DNA of 64,000 bases from Lysinibacter cavernae. Its GTDB lineage: Bacteria; Actinomycetota; Actinomycetes; Actinomycetales; Microbacteriaceae. The stretch spans positions 620,001 to 684,000 of the forward strand of contig NZ_JAAMOX010000001.1 in assembly GCF_011758565.1 (NCBI RefSeq), read 5' to 3'. Below, in pieces: positions 21,179-33,230 of this stretch. Numbering within the stretch: position 1 is the stretch's first letter; every line of letters begins with the position of its first letter. Made by a program: the position numbers and the translations under genes. The notes beneath the pieces are model-generated. The model worked only from the letters and a program-made list of their open reading frames with translations. It made no database searches and had not been told where the DNA came from.

Positions 21179-21436
21179 ATGGCACATAAAAAGGGTGCGA
21201 GTTCCACTCGCAACGGTCGTGACTCGAACGCACAGCGCCTTGGCGTGAAGCGCTTCGGTGGTCAGGTTGTCGGCGCAGGCGAGATCATCGTTCGCCAGCG
21301 TGGTACCCACTTCCACCCCGGCGTGAACGTCGGACGTGGCGGCGACGACACCCTGTTTGCTCTCGCAGCAGGCTCGGTTGAGTTTGGCACAAAGGGCGGC
21401 CGCAAGGTTGTCAACATTGTTGCTGCAGCCGAATAG
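21179..21436 (+). CDS. rpmA: 50S ribosomal protein L27
   Basis: 85 aa, ATG with GAGGAGAA upstream (about 21162). The N-terminus [20 protein letters not shown] reaches the peptidyl transferase centre. It has no Firmicutes-type cleavable N-terminal extension. Second gene of the rplU operon. Confidence 0.98.
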   Translation: MAHKKGASSTRNGRDSNAQRLGVKRFGGQVVGAGEIIVRQRGTHFHPGVNVGRGGDDTLFALAAGSVEFGTKGGRKVVNIVAAAE

Positions 21437-21443
21437 TCGGTAA

Positions 21444-23811
<2,368 letters not shown>

Positions 23812-23815
23812 CGGT

Positions 23816-25084
23816 ATGGCCCTCAGCGACGACCTTCTTCACCAGTTCAACCTCAAGCTTTCCGCGGTTTCCGAGGCGAGCAGAGTGCTTTCTACGTCAC
23901 ATACCCTGATCAAGAATGCGGCACTTGAGTCGATTGCGCGCTTGCTTGAGCAGCGCGCCGACGAGGTTGTTGCGGCGAACGCAGAAGATCTTGCTCGGGG
24001 ACGGGCCAACGGCATGACCGACGGCCTGATCGATCGCCTCACCCTTACCGCAGAGCGCATTGCCGCGTTGGCGGCGGCCGTGCGCGAGATTATTGGCCTT
24101 GCTGACCCCGTTGGGGTTGTTTCACGGGGTAGTATGTTGCCGAACGGTGTTGCTATTGCGCAGCTTCGGGTACCTTTTGGGGTTGTTGGTGCTATCTACG
24201 AGGCCCGACCCAACGTCACCATTGATATCGCGGCCCTTGCAATCAAGAGCGGTAACTGCGTTGTGCTTCGTGGCGGTTCTGCCGCCGAATCATCAAACAG
24301 GGTACTTGTCGCAATTATCCAGGCCGCCCTCGTTGAAGCTGGGCTGCCGGCTGATGCCGTTCATACGATCGATGAGTTTGGCCGCGACGGAGCCGCCCAG
24401 CTGATGCGCTCACGCGGGCTCGTTGATGTACTTGTTCCACGAGGCAGCGCTGAGCTTATCCAGACCGTCGTGAACGAGTCGACGGTTCCTGTACTCGAAA
24501 CCGGTGCCGGAATTGTGCACGTGTTTCTTGATGAATCTGCTGACCTCGACATGGCTGTCAATATTGTGCTCAATGCGAAGGTGCAGCGCCCGAGCGTGTG
24601 TAACGCGGTCGAGACGGTGCTCATCCATCGGGATGCCGCGGCGCGAATATTGCCGGTGCTCGCCGGGGCGCTCGAACAGCAGAACGTCGAACTTCGCGGA
24701 TGCCCCCGCAGCCAGTCGCTTGTTCCTGGCATGATTGGCGCCACCGAGGATGACTGGGCAACCGAGTACATGGACCTCATCCTTTCGGTACGTATCGTTG
24801 ATTCGCTCGATGAGGCCATTGACCACATCCGCACGTACTCGACCAAGCACACCGAATCGATCATCACCGAGCGTGTGAGCCAAGCCGAACGCTTCCTTGC
24901 CGAGGTTGATTCCGCCGTTGTAATGGTCAACGCCTCAACACGGTTCACCGATGGGGGAGAATTCGGATTTGGTGCTGAAGTTGGCATCTCGACGCAGAAA
25001 TTGCACGCTCGCGGGCCAATGGGCCTTCCCGAACTGACGACTACAAAATGGCAAGTCAGAGGAAATGGTCAGACGAGAAGCTAG
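23816..25084 (+). CDS. proA: Gamma-glutamyl phosphate reductase
   Basis: 422 aa from ATG 23816. It reduces gamma-glutamyl phosphate to glutamate semialdehyde with NADPH, the second step of proline synthesis. The catalytic cysteine is Cys262 in RPSVCNAVETVL. PFGVVGAIYEARPNVTIDIA and the C-terminal FGFGAEVGISTQKLHARGPM are diagnostic. It starts 4 bases after proB and is part of the same unit. Confidence 0.97.
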   Translation: MALSDDLLHQFNLKLSAVSEASRVLSTSHTLIKNAALESIARLLEQRADEVVAANAEDLARGRANGMTDGLIDRLTLTAERIAALAAAVREIIGLADPVGVVSRGSMLPNGVAIAQLRVPFGVVGAIYEARPNVTIDIAALAIKSGNCVVLRGGSAAESSNRVLVAIIQAALVEAGLPADAVHTIDEFGRDGAAQLMRSRGLVDVLVPRGSAELIQTVVNESTVPVLETGAGIVHVFLDESADLDMAVNIVLNAKVQRPSVCNAVETVLIHRDAAARILPVLAGALEQQNVELRGCPRSQSLVPGMIGATEDDWATEYMDLILSVRIVDSLDEAIDHIRTYSTKHTESIITERVSQAERFLAEVDSAVVMVNASTRFTDGGEFGFGAEVGISTQKLHARGPMGLPELTTTKWQVRGNGQTRS

Positions 25085-25144
25085 CAAAACGCTAAGCTTA
25101 GACGTGGTCTATCCAGACCCAAGTTGATGAATGTGAGTGAACCT

Positions 25145-25342
25145 ATGTCTTTCTTGTCGCTTCTTGCCGCCGAAGGCGCACACGAGGTAACCGAACTGGC
25201 CATGCCGACCTTCATGTTTGGCGGGGTAGCCCTCGTGGTGTTTGCCGCGCTTGGCGTTGTGACCTGGACCTACCGTGACGTGGCCAACCGCCACCACGAC
25301 AAGGCCGAAGCCTACGCGCGCGAGCACGCTGACTCACACTGA
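25145..25342 (+). CDS. Small single-pass membrane protein conserved near nadD
   Basis: 65 aa from ATG 25145; in-frame TTG 25124 and ATG 25127 would add 6-7 residues. One strong hydrophobic segment, [21 protein letters not shown] (about residues 21-41), is followed by a basic/acidic tail [19 protein letters not shown] that looks like a cytoplasmic helix. Small proteins of this form occur between proA and nadD in related Microbacteriaceae, to my recollection. Function unknown. Confidence 0.7.
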   Translation: MSFLSLLAAEGAHEVTELAMPTFMFGGVALVVFAALGVVTWTYRDVANRHHDKAEAYAREHADSH

Positions 25343-25362
25343 GTCAGCTCCCAATAGAGCGT

Positions 25363-25965
25363 ATGAGCATCTCCCGAGTGGAACGCCCGCGCATTGGCGT
25401 CATGGGTGGAACATTCGATCCGATTCATCACGGTCACCTTGTGGCAGCCAGCGAAGTCGCCCAGCACTTTAACCTCGATGAGGTTGTGTTTGTGCCAACC
25501 GGTGAGCCCTGGCAGAAAAGCAACGTCACTGACGGTGAACATCGATACCTGATGACCGTCATCGCGACGGCCGCCAACCCTCGATTCACCGTCAGTCGCG
25601 TAGATATTGATCGTCACGGGCCAACGTATACGGTTGATACCCTGCGCGATATTCGCGCCGCGCGTCCGAATGCCGAACTGTTTTTCATCAGTGGTGCGGA
25701 TGCGGTTGAGCAAATTCTTGGGTGGAAAGATGTCGACCAGCTCTGGGACCTCGCACACTTTATTGCAGTATCCCGCCCCGGCCACGATCTGAGTATTTCG
25801 GGTTTGCCAGAGCGGGGCGTAAGCTTATTAGAAGTGCCTGCACTGGCGATTTCATCTACAGACTGCCGAAGCCGGGTCAATCGGGGGTTCCCCGTCTGGT
25901 ATTTGGTGCCTGACGGAGTCGTTCAGTACATTTCTAAGCACCACCTATACGGAGTTACGGAATGA
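25363..25965 (+). CDS. nadD: Nicotinate-nucleotide adenylyltransferase
   Basis: 200 aa. It adenylates nicotinic acid mononucleotide to form the deamido-NAD precursor of NAD. The nucleotidyltransferase signature [11 protein letters not shown] is at residues 15-25. The second ATP-binding signature appears as [11 protein letters not shown] (about 163-173), matching SSTxxR with a small variation. ATG 25363; the stop overlaps the next gene (ATGA). Confidence 0.96.
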   Translation: MSISRVERPRIGVMGGTFDPIHHGHLVAASEVAQHFNLDEVVFVPTGEPWQKSNVTDGEHRYLMTVIATAANPRFTVSRVDIDRHGPTYTVDTLRDIRAARPNAELFFISGADAVEQILGWKDVDQLWDLAHFIAVSRPGHDLSISGLPERGVSLLEVPALAISSTDCRSRVNRGFPVWYLVPDGVVQYISKHHLYGVTE

Positions 25966-27689
25966 GTGAACCACACGAAGAACGACCGCTCACACGGCGC
26001 GAGTTGCGTGAGCGCGAGATGGGTCGTGCCGCAGATGATTCGTCACCTGCAGAGCCGGCCCCAGCGGTTGCCGAGCCCCCCGTAACCAGCAGCATCCCAA
26101 TGATTGGGCCTGACGGGCAGCCAATGTCCCGCCGTGAGATGCGCGCGTTATGGGCCGCTGAGCAGGCAGCGCTTGCCGGCGAGCAGTCAGGCAATGCCGT
26201 GGATACGGCTCTTGCCGGGCAGGATGCCCCACAAGTTGCCGCTCCAGAGGTACCTTCCTTCGCGCCGCCTGCGCCTCCCGCACCGCCAGCGCAGGACGCG
26301 GTTTCAATCGATGCTGGCGTTTCTACTAACGAGTCCGCGGCAACCGTTGAGCAGCCCGCAGTCGAAGAGAATGTTGTCGAGGCTCCCAGCGACGAAAAGC
26401 CTTCAAAGAAAAAGCAGCGTGGTAAGCGCAACCAACCCGCAGCGGAGCCGGTTGTAGTCGCGCCCGTTGCCACTGATTCTCCGTTTGACGACATCATCGC
26501 TGGTGGTGTCGAAGACGCAAACAGGGCTATCGAAGAAGAGGCCCAGGCCGATGATGCCGAGCAGACTGAGGCGGCTCGCCTTGCCGCTGAGGCAGCGCAG
26601 CGGGAAGCGGATGAGGCCGCAGCTGCCCAGGCGGCTGAAATTGCGCGTATCGAAGCTGAAACACAAGCGGCTGAGGAAGCACGCGTCGCCGAAGAAGCAC
26701 GCCTGAGCCGTGAGGCAGAGGAAGCGCTTGTTGCTGCGAAGCAGCGCATCGCGGCAAAGGCTCAAGCAGCTGAAGAGGCTCGCGTTGCTGAAGAGGCTCG
26801 CGTTGCTGAAGAGGCTCGCGTTGCTGAAGAGGCTCGCGTTGCTGAAGAGGCTCGCGTTGCTGAAGAGGCTCGCGTTGCTGAAGAGGCTCGCGTTGCTGAA
26901 GAGGCTCGCGTTGCTGAGGAGGCTCGCGTTGCTGAGGAAGCTCGCCTGGCCGAGGAAGTAAAGTCAGAACCCATAACCGTTGAGGTGATCGAGGAGCACG
27001 ACTCCGAGACGCACACCATCGTTGCCGAAATCGTTGAGGACGACACCTCGTCGTCCAAAGCGCCACAGGAATCGGCCGCGCCGCACATTGAGAAGACTCC
27101 CACCGGTTTTGTCTTCCCCGTTATCGCGCCTGACGAGGATGAGCCACAATACATCGTCGACCCGGCAACGGTTTCGATGAGCAAAATTCAGCCGGATGTT
27201 CTGTCTCCCGCTCCTGCGCCGAGCTCGGCACCGGCGGAGGATGATGGTGATTTTGACGACATCATCAACCGTGCGGTCGCCTCAGAGGGAGTGACCTCCT
27301 CGACAAACGCCCTTATTCTTCCGCTGCTGCCCGATGGTTCCGACCTTGCTGGCGCACTGGATGAGACCGGCGAGGTGTACATCACCGGCTCGATTGAACT
27401 CCCACGTGCCCTCAGCGAGACGGGCGGACACGCGCGGCTGCACGACACGATCGATAATCTTGACGGTGTCCTCGGCGGAATTGACGAGCCCGAGTATGCT
27501 CCTGACGACACGCGCCCTGTTGCGGCCTCGCGTGCGATTAGTGCACAGTCCTCGAATAATACGCTTGTGACGCCAAATACCAAGCAGGGGAGCAAGCTTC
27601 CTCTGGTACTCTCAATAACCGCAGGTGGTTTGCTTGTCGGCATCGTCGGCTTGGTCATCTACGGATCTTCAACTGGCCTGTTTGGCTAG
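25962..27689 (+). CDS. Repeat-containing membrane-anchored protein of unknown function
   Basis: 575 aa, overlapping nadD by 4 bases. Start region: basic RRELRERE and [12 protein letters not shown] boxes, seen in several Microbacteriaceae envelope proteins. Middle: Pro/Ala/Glu-rich linker, then a long Ala/Glu/Arg helix (about 190-330) that includes nine exact EEARVA hexapeptides from an 18-bp DNA repeat. The C-terminus has one membrane helix ([23 protein letters not shown], about 544-566), so most of the protein should be cytoplasmic with a C-terminal anchor. No enzymatic motif. The helix is likely a single long alpha-helix or coiled coil. Function not known. Confidence 0.85.
   Translation: MSEPHEERPLTRRELREREMGRAADDSSPAEPAPAVAEPPVTSSIPMIGPDGQPMSRREMRALWAAEQAALAGEQSGNAVDTALAGQDAPQVAAPEVPSFAPPAPPAPPAQDAVSIDAGVSTNESAATVEQPAVEENVVEAPSDEKPSKKKQRGKRNQPAAEPVVVAPVATDSPFDDIIAGGVEDANRAIEEEAQADDAEQTEAARLAAEAAQREADEAAAAQAAEIARIEAETQAAEEARVAEEARLSREAEEALVAAKQRIAAKAQAAEEARVAEEARVAEEARVAEEARVAEEARVAEEARVAEEARVAEEARVAEEARVAEEARLAEEVKSEPITVEVIEEHDSETHTIVAEIVEDDTSSSKAPQESAAPHIEKTPTGFVFPVIAPDEDEPQYIVDPATVSMSKIQPDVLSPAPAPSSAPAEDDGDFDDIINRAVASEGVTSSTNALILPLLPDGSDLAGALDETGEVYITGSIELPRALSETGGHARLHDTIDNLDGVLGGIDEPEYAPDDTRPVAASRAISAQSSNNTLVTPNTKQGSKLPLVLSITAGGLLVGIVGLVIYGSSTGLFG
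26769..26948 (+). repeat. 18-bp tandem repeat (9 copies plus one variant) inside a coding region
   Basis: The unit GCTGAAGAGGCTCGCGTT runs nine times from 26769 to 26930 with only GAA/GAG synonymous changes in late copies. A tenth variant copy at 26931-26948 encodes EARLAE. The near-identical DNA indicates recent expansion by slippage or recombination; flanking sequence encodes similar but degenerate EEAR-type repeats. Confidence 0.95.
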
Positions 27690-27725
27690 TCACACCTTCT
27701 TATCAAGTCAGGAACACTTTTTTAT

Positions 27726-28103
27726 ATGACCGCATCAGCTACCTCACTCGAGTCTCTGAATGTTGCCGTTGCGGCGGCGGCAGACAAGATGGGGGAGAAC
27801 TTCGTTGCGCTTGACGTTTCGGCGTTGTTCCCGCTCGCCGATATTTTCCTTATGGTCAGCGGTCGTTCTGAACGAAACGTTCAAGCGATTTCCGACGAAG
27901 TTGAGGACAAGCTCCTTGAATCCGGAGTCAAGCGTGTCCGCCGTGAGGGCCGTTCGGCTGGTCGCTGGGTTCTTCTTGATTTTGGTGACGTCATTGTCCA
28001 CGTGTTTCACCAGGATGAGCGTTCATACTATGACCTCGAGCGCCTCTGGAAGGATTGCCCTGCGATCCCGGTCGAGCAGCCTGTCGAGCAGCTCGAAAAC
28101 TAA
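27726..28103 (+). CDS. rsfS: Ribosomal silencing factor RsfS
   Basis: 125 aa. Binds ribosomal protein L14 and blocks subunit joining in slow growth. The family core is present: VALDVSALFPLADIFLMVSG, NVQAISDEVEDKLLESG and GRWVLLDFGDVIVHVFHQDER. It follows the repeat protein by 36 bases and completes the nadD-X-rsfS unit. Confidence 0.96.
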   Translation: MTASATSLESLNVAVAAAADKMGENFVALDVSALFPLADIFLMVSGRSERNVQAISDEVEDKLLESGVKRVRREGRSAGRWVLLDFGDVIVHVFHQDERSYYDLERLWKDCPAIPVEQPVEQLEN

Positions 28104-28154
28104 ATAGTTTCCGCAACAGGCCGTCTCGATTTTATTTTCGGAGACGTTCTGTTG

Positions 28155-28160
28155 TAGGAT
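28155..28160 (+). promoter_or_regulatory. -10 hexamer of the tRNA-Ala gene
   Basis: TAGGAT 36 bases before the mature tRNA 5' end (28197). The sequence upstream is AT-rich (GATTTTATTTTC) with no clear -35. Confidence 0.4.
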
Positions 28161-28196
28161 AGAGAAGTTGTCAGGCGAGCATTTGTCTGACTTCCC

Positions 28197-28272
28197 GGGT
28201 CTGTGGCGCAGCTGGTAGCGCACCTGCATGGCATGCAGGGGGTCAGGGGTTCGAGTCCCCTCAGATCCACCA
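28197..28272 (+). tRNA. tRNA-Ala (anticodon GGC)
   Basis: 76 nt with the CCA end encoded (28270-28272). The acceptor strands GGGTCTG and CAGATCC pair with one G-U. The anticodon arm CCTGC-ATGGCAT-GCAGG gives anticodon GGC. The T-arm GGGG-TTCGAGT-CCCC is normal. Confidence 0.97.
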
Positions 28273-28308
28273 AAACTCCTTGTCAGAGTAATCTGACCGG
28301 GAGTTTTT
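28273..28308 (+). terminator. Terminator after tRNA-Ala
   Basis: AAACTCC pairs with GGAGTTT, with an inner GTCAGA-GTAA-TCTGAC hairpin (28282-28297) and a T-run at 28303-28307. A long, strong intrinsic terminator. Confidence 0.9.
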
Positions 28309-28552
28309 GTGTTTTCAGCGACGGGAATTTCGACGGTAGATCAGGGAGCTCGTCTCTCGTCTCTCGCCTGTCGCTAGACGTCACAGTCTGGATGAGCGGT
28401 CTCAAGTATTGTCTGTGGCAACATGTAGCCTCGCTCGAACGTTCGGCTCGGTATCGCTGTGTTTGTTCTTCGTCTGGCTGCTGAATAGACAGGGTTCGCG
28501 CTTCCTCTATACAATCAGGAGCAGCAGTAACCGTTGCGTAAGGAAATGTTGA

Positions 28553-30697
28553 GTGAAGAAATTTTTGAGCGCCTTGATTGCGTCTCTTGCAGCGGCACTG
28601 ATCGTTGGACCCGTTCTGTTTGGCGCTACGGGTGCCTACGCGTCGGATCCTGTCACGCTTGGTAAGGACCGCATAACCGACGAGTCGAATGTGCTTGGAG
28701 ACAACCGAGCAACTGCTGAACAGGCGATCGAGAACTTGTATGACGAAACTCATGTTGAATTATTTGTTGCTTTTGTAGATCAGTTTACGAATCCAACAGA
28801 TGCCGAACAGTGGGCGAATACGGTTGCCGAAGAAAACAACCTTGGGCCAAATGATGTCCTGCTGGCGGTGGCAACTCGAGGGCGAGCGTTTTACCTATCG
28901 GTCGACTCGGCCGGCCCTGTATCGACAACACTCGCGGGCCGAATCGAACAGTACAAGATTCAGCCTGCGCTCCGTGAAGATGACTGGGCTGGCGCGGTCG
29001 TCAGCGCCGCAGCCGGTATCGCTGAGGCGGCGAACGGCGAGAGCATCTCCTACGGTGCAACTGAGACACCCTCCGAAGAAACGACGAACCCTGTGGGTGC
29101 TATATTTGGGCTGCTATTTATCGGATCCGTGATCTGGCTTGTTGTGGTGTTGAGGCATCGCTCAAAACTGCGCAAACTTGACCGAACACGATCAAACGGG
29201 GAACAGCCCTGGCCGACGCCATCTGGTCAGCCTCATTCTGCCCCGGAGGCACCAATTGACATTGCCAGTCTTGAACGAGATGCGGCCACAGCGCTCGTGG
29301 CAGCCGATGATGCCATTCGTACGAGCGACCAGGAACTGAGTTTCGCTGTTGCCCAATACGGTGAGCCAATGACCGGGGCCTTCTCTGCGGCAGTGGCTTC
29401 AGCAAAGGGTTTGGTCGCTGAGGCGTTTCGGCTCCGTCAGCTTCTGGACGATAACATTCCGGACACCGATGCTCAGATCATCGATTGGAACCGCGGCATC
29501 CTGTCTCTCTGCGCCCAAGCCGATGCGGTACTTGACGCCGAAGCCGCAACGTTTGCGGAACTGCGCAGTATCGAAAAGAATCCTGGCGCTGAGCTCAACC
29601 GAGTTCGCGATCTGCTGCCAAGCCTTCGGGTTCGCGTGACGTCAACTGAAGGGGCCATCGCGGGTATTCGTGAACGCTTTGCGCCTTCGCTGTTAGTTCC
29701 GATTGAAGATAATGCGAATCAGGCCCAATTGAGGGTTGAACTGATTCAAACTGCCCTTGACGAGGCCGCCACGCGTCTCGCCTCAGGCGACAACGCTAAC
29801 GTGGCTGTGTGTATTCGGGTGGCTGAGGACGCCGCTAGCCAGGCTCTCGGGCTCTGTGACGCAGTCCACCAACTCGGAATTGATCTTGAGCAGGTTCGCG
29901 ATTCTGTTGGCTCTGCGATTAATGCACTCGACTCAGAACTCATCGATGCTCGACTGATGCAAGCAAACCCCCAGCAGTCTGCGGTCATCAGCGATATTGT
30001 TTCGTCAGCAACTGCAACTGTGCAACGCGTGAGACAAGCCCTGACTCTCGGAGGGGTGAATCCATATATCGAACTTGAACAGATTCAGCAGGCGGCCGGA
30101 CAAGTGGCGAAAGTTCTCGAAGTTACACGTGGGAATCAAGCGAACCATGCTCGCCAACTGGCCTCCGCTGAGCATGAGATCGCAAGCGCGAGCGCGCAAC
30201 TCTCGGCAACACAGAATTTCATTTCGGCCAGGGTTGGCGCCGTTGGCACAGAATCCCGAACGCGATTCTTCGAGGCTAGTCGTAAGCTCGATGAGGCAAA
30301 GACATTGATGCCAGAGAATCCGGATGCTGCGTTCGGAATCGCGCAGTCCGCTTCCTCGCTGGCAAACCAGGCAATGGCCTTGGCAAGTGCTGACGTTGGC
30401 GTCTTTCAGCAAGACATTGACCAAGAAGCATCAGGTGTGGACACTGGCATATCGGGGCTATCAGCGACGCAGCTGGCTGGCGCATTTTTGGGTGGCATCT
30501 TGGTCAAACAAGGGAGGCAAACGTTCGACGATTCCCCTCCTCGGGAACCGGCGTCTCGGCAGCGACGAGAGTCCCAGCCGTATCGCGAAGCACCTGCTCC
30601 GCGACGTTCCCAGAGCCAACGGACGTCCCCATCGTTTGGTGGCAGTGGCGGCTCCACCGGCGGCGGTCGTTCTCGCCGTGGGGGAGGACGATTCTGA
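28553..30697 (+). CDS. TPM-domain (YgcG-like) membrane protein with long helical C-terminal part
   Basis: 714 aa, GTG start with AAGGAAA upstream. Order: signal peptide (1-30, LIASLAAALIVGPVLFGATGAYA), TPM domain about 36-165 (RITDESNVLGDNRATAEQAI then LLAVATRGRAFYLSVD), membrane helix about 180-202 (VGAIFGLLFIGSVIWLVVVL). A roughly 400-residue Ala-rich helical region with no other recognised domain follows. The tail is Ser/Gly/Arg-rich and ends GGSTGGGRSRRGGGRF. The TPM domain should be outside the cytoplasm and the helical part inside. A PspA homologue follows, suggesting a membrane-stress role. Substrate unknown. Confidence 0.87.
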   Translation: MKKFLSALIASLAAALIVGPVLFGATGAYASDPVTLGKDRITDESNVLGDNRATAEQAIENLYDETHVELFVAFVDQFTNPTDAEQWANTVAEENNLGPNDVLLAVATRGRAFYLSVDSAGPVSTTLAGRIEQYKIQPALREDDWAGAVVSAAAGIAEAANGESISYGATETPSEETTNPVGAIFGLLFIGSVIWLVVVLRHRSKLRKLDRTRSNGEQPWPTPSGQPHSAPEAPIDIASLERDAATALVAADDAIRTSDQELSFAVAQYGEPMTGAFSAAVASAKGLVAEAFRLRQLLDDNIPDTDAQIIDWNRGILSLCAQADAVLDAEAATFAELRSIEKNPGAELNRVRDLLPSLRVRVTSTEGAIAGIRERFAPSLLVPIEDNANQAQLRVELIQTALDEAATRLASGDNANVAVCIRVAEDAASQALGLCDAVHQLGIDLEQVRDSVGSAINALDSELIDARLMQANPQQSAVISDIVSSATATVQRVRQALTLGGVNPYIELEQIQQAAGQVAKVLEVTRGNQANHARQLASAEHEIASASAQLSATQNFISARVGAVGTESRTRFFEASRKLDEAKTLMPENPDAAFGIAQSASSLANQAMALASADVGVFQQDIDQEASGVDTGISGLSATQLAGAFLGGILVKQGRQTFDDSPPREPASRQRRESQPYREAPAPRRSQSQRTSPSFGGSGGSTGGGRSRRGGGRF

Positions 30698-30790
30698 TAA
30701 CGCAAATTGGCGCTAAATTGCCTTCTCTGGCTCGCCCGCAAATTTCCACAAATACTCTCTTCAGTACACCTCGTGAAAGGAATCAGCCAC

Positions 30791-31522
30791 ATGGCTAAAC
30801 AATCAATCTTCGGACGAATCGCCCAACTAACGAAGGCAAATATCAATGCACTGATCGATCAGGCGGAAGACCCGCAAAAGATGATGGATCAGATGGTTCG
30901 CGATTACACGGCGAACATCAGCGAAGCGGAGAGCGCTATCGCCGAAACAATTGGTAGCCTGCGTCTTGCGGAACAGGATTATCGTGAGGATGTTGATGCC
31001 GCTGCGGAGTGGGGCCACAAGGCACTCGCCGCAAGCAAGAAGGCCGATGAGTATCGTGCTGGCGGAGCGACGGCGGATGCAGACAAGTTTGATGCGCTTG
31101 CGAAGATTGCCCTGCAGCGTCAGATTCAGGCCGAGGGGGAAGCCCGCGCTGCGGAGCCACGTTTGCAGAGCCAGAACGAGGTCGTTGACAAGCTCAAGAG
31201 CGGCCTGGCTGGGATGAAGGCAAAGCTCGTTGAACTAACGAATAAGCGCAACGAGTTGAACGCTCGTGCCAAATCTGTTGAGGCCCAAACCAAGGTCATG
31301 GATGCCCTGAAGAGCATTGACATCATGGATCCAAATAGTGAGGTGAACCGTTTCGAGCAGAAAATTCGGCGGGAGGAAGCTCGAGTTCAGGGCGCGAGCG
31401 AACTTGCTGCTTCAAGTCTTGACGCACAGTTCAACCAGCTTGAGGACATTGGCGAGCTCACGGAGGTAGAGGCGAGGCTCGCTGCGCTCAAGTCTGGTGG
31501 CGTCCGAGCAATCACTGAGTAA
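30791..31522 (+). CDS. pspA: PspA/IM30 (Vipp1) family membrane-stress protein
   Basis: 243 aa from ATG 30791 with GAAAGGA 10 bases upstream. PspA-type proteins form coiled-coil oligomers on the inner leaflet of damaged membranes. The N-terminal amphipathic helix (SIFGRIAQLTKANINALI) and EDPQKMMDQMVRDYTANISE are characteristic, and the rest is coiled coil. The gene follows the TPM protein by 93 bases and the pair ends at a strong terminator, so they are probably cotranscribed. Confidence 0.93.
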   Translation: MAKQSIFGRIAQLTKANINALIDQAEDPQKMMDQMVRDYTANISEAESAIAETIGSLRLAEQDYREDVDAAAEWGHKALAASKKADEYRAGGATADADKFDALAKIALQRQIQAEGEARAAEPRLQSQNEVVDKLKSGLAGMKAKLVELTNKRNELNARAKSVEAQTKVMDALKSIDIMDPNSEVNRFEQKIRREEARVQGASELAASSLDAQFNQLEDIGELTEVEARLAALKSGGVRAITE

Positions 31523-31533
31523 TCTTCATTGAG

Positions 31534-31573
31534 CAAAGGCCCAGGCATCTCGTGGAGAATGCCTGGGCCTTTG
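31534..31573 (+). terminator. Terminator after pspA
   Basis: A perfect 14-bp stem CAAAGGCCCAGGCA with TGCCTGGGCCTTTG around a 12-base loop; the downstream T-run is short. Confidence 0.85.
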
Positions 31574-31610
31574 TGCTGTGTTGAAGGCTCGTTGATGGAC
31601 AACCAACAAT

Positions 31611-31640
31611 CCAGTTAGGTAGACTGATCTATCTAATTGG
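31611..31640 (+). promoter_or_regulatory. Inverted-repeat operator in front of the TetR gene
   Basis: Two 13-base arms, CCAGTTAGGTAGA and TCTATCTAATTGG, are separated by CTGA and differ from perfect symmetry at two positions. The site ends in the GGAGG ribosome-binding region (31639-31643) and lies 7 bases before the ATG. This is the usual place for autoregulation by a TetR repressor. Confidence 0.75.
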
Positions 31641-31647
31641 AGGCACT

Positions 31648-32268
31648 ATGAGTAAGGCATCAACACCGCGTACGCGTCCGACTCAAGCACGAATCCTTGC
31701 TGCTGCGTCTGAGTTGTTTTATGCTGAGGGACTCGCGGCTACGGGAATCGATGCGGTCACGGCGCGAGCAGGCGTGGCCAAGATGAGTCTGTACAACAAC
31801 TTCGCTTCGAAGGAGGAGCTGGTTGCCGCCTATCTTGAGGCTCGTCACGCCGAATGGCTCGGGCTGTATGAGCGGCGAGCCGCAGAGGCAACGACGCCTC
31901 AGGAACGCGCTCTTGCCGTGTTTGATGCGTACGCGGATCACGCGCGATTTGCCTATCCATCGGGGTTCAGGGGATGCGGCCTCCTCAACGCGGCCGCAGA
32001 GCTTCCTGTTGGGCATCCTGGGCGACAAGCTGTCCGTGGGCACAAAGAGCAAGTTGAAGCGCTACTTCGAGATGCGCTGATCGACCTTGGCACGTTGAGC
32101 GCTGACCTGCTCGATGAGTCGGTTGAACACCTTGCCTTGCTCCTTGAAGGGTCCATGGCGAAGGCCGGTCTTGAGGGTAATGATCGACACATTCTCAGGG
32201 CACGTAGGCTCGCGCAAGCGATCGTCGCGGAGCTGACGGCAACCGGTTCAACAGAGCTGTCAAAGTGA
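31648..32268 (+). CDS. TetR-family transcriptional regulator
   Basis: 206 aa, ATG with GGAGG at 31639-31643. The N-terminal HTH is clear (ILAAASELFYAEGLAATGID then VAKMSLYNNFASKEELVAAY). The C-terminal ligand domain (residues about 80-195) has GFRGCGLLNAAAEL as a recognisable stretch. It overlaps the EamA transporter start by 4 bases. It likely represses itself and the transporter through the operator at 31611-31640. Ligand unknown. Confidence 0.92.
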   Translation: MSKASTPRTRPTQARILAAASELFYAEGLAATGIDAVTARAGVAKMSLYNNFASKEELVAAYLEARHAEWLGLYERRAAEATTPQERALAVFDAYADHARFAYPSGFRGCGLLNAAAELPVGHPGRQAVRGHKEQVEALLRDALIDLGTLSADLLDESVEHLALLLEGSMAKAGLEGNDRHILRARRLAQAIVAELTATGSTELSK

Positions 32269-33230
32269 GGGCCGCGCGTTATGTTGGCCTTGGCCCGATT
32301 CTCGTTCTTGTTGCCTCGCTCTTGTGGGGAACGACGGGAACCGTAGCGACGTTTGCGCCAGGGGTGAGCCCCCTTGCCATCGGTGCCGCAGCAATGGGAA
32401 TCGGGGGAGTACTCCAGGCGCTCGTCGCGATTAAGCCAATCCGGCGGCAAATTCGCGTTCTTCGTCGGAACTGGCCGATGATTACCGCGGGTGCCATCTG
32501 CGTCGCGTTGTATCCGCTCGCGTTCTATTCCTCCATGCACCTCGCGGGCGTAGCGATTGGTACGGTCGTGTCCCTTGGCAGTGCGCCGCTTTTTGCAGCG
32601 GTAATTGAGCGCGTGGCTGACCGTGTGGCGTTTACGATTCGCTGGGGCGTGAGCGTTGGTCTTGGGCTGCTTGGCATGGTTCTGCTGTGCCTCGGGCGGT
32701 TTGGGGTTGACGGCACCGCAGCTGACGGCACCGCAATTGACAGCGCTGGGACGGTGACTCCCAACGAGTTGCTGTTGGGCACGGGGCTTGGGCTCGTTGC
32801 GGGAGCCACGTACGCGGTGTATTCGTGGGCAGCCCGCCGTGTCATGCTTGACGGAGTCACCGCGTCAGCGGCGATGGGCTCCGTGTTTGGCCTTGGTGGG
32901 ATACTCCTCATCCCCGTACTGCTGGTTACAGGCGAGTCCCTACTGGCCTCGTTGAATAACGCTGCCGTCGGCCTGTACATGGCCCTCGTACCGATGTTCC
33001 TCGGCTACGTGCTGTTTGGCCGCGCACTGCTGACCGTTTCGTCGTCTGCAGCGACCGTGCTTACGTTGTTTGAGCCCGTAGTGGCCACAGTTTTAGCCGT
33101 TCTCGTCGTCGGCGAGCGGCTTGGACCGATCGGCTGGACTGGGATGATGCTCGTTGGCGCCTGCCTCGTGTTGCTGACCGTTCGGGCAAAGGCCAAATCA
33201 ATTGATGCACGGGTTCTTCGCTATGGTTAA
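32265..33230 (+). CDS. EamA/DMT-family transporter
   Basis: 321 aa, GTG start overlapping the TetR stop. Ten hydrophobic segments in two five-helix halves (first: [39 protein letters not shown]; second half begins [20 protein letters not shown]). The [14 protein letters not shown] segment fits the family's helix 4. It probably exports a metabolite or drug, and TetR control suggests an inducible detoxifying role. Substrate cannot be assigned. Confidence 0.9.
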   Translation: MRAARYVGLGPILVLVASLLWGTTGTVATFAPGVSPLAIGAAAMGIGGVLQALVAIKPIRRQIRVLRRNWPMITAGAICVALYPLAFYSSMHLAGVAIGTVVSLGSAPLFAAVIERVADRVAFTIRWGVSVGLGLLGMVLLCLGRFGVDGTAADGTAIDSAGTVTPNELLLGTGLGLVAGATYAVYSWAARRVMLDGVTASAAMGSVFGLGGILLIPVLLVTGESLLASLNNAAVGLYMALVPMFLGYVLFGRALLTVSSSAATVLTLFEPVVATVLAVLVVGERLGPIGWTGMMLVGACLVLLTVRAKAKSIDARVLRYG

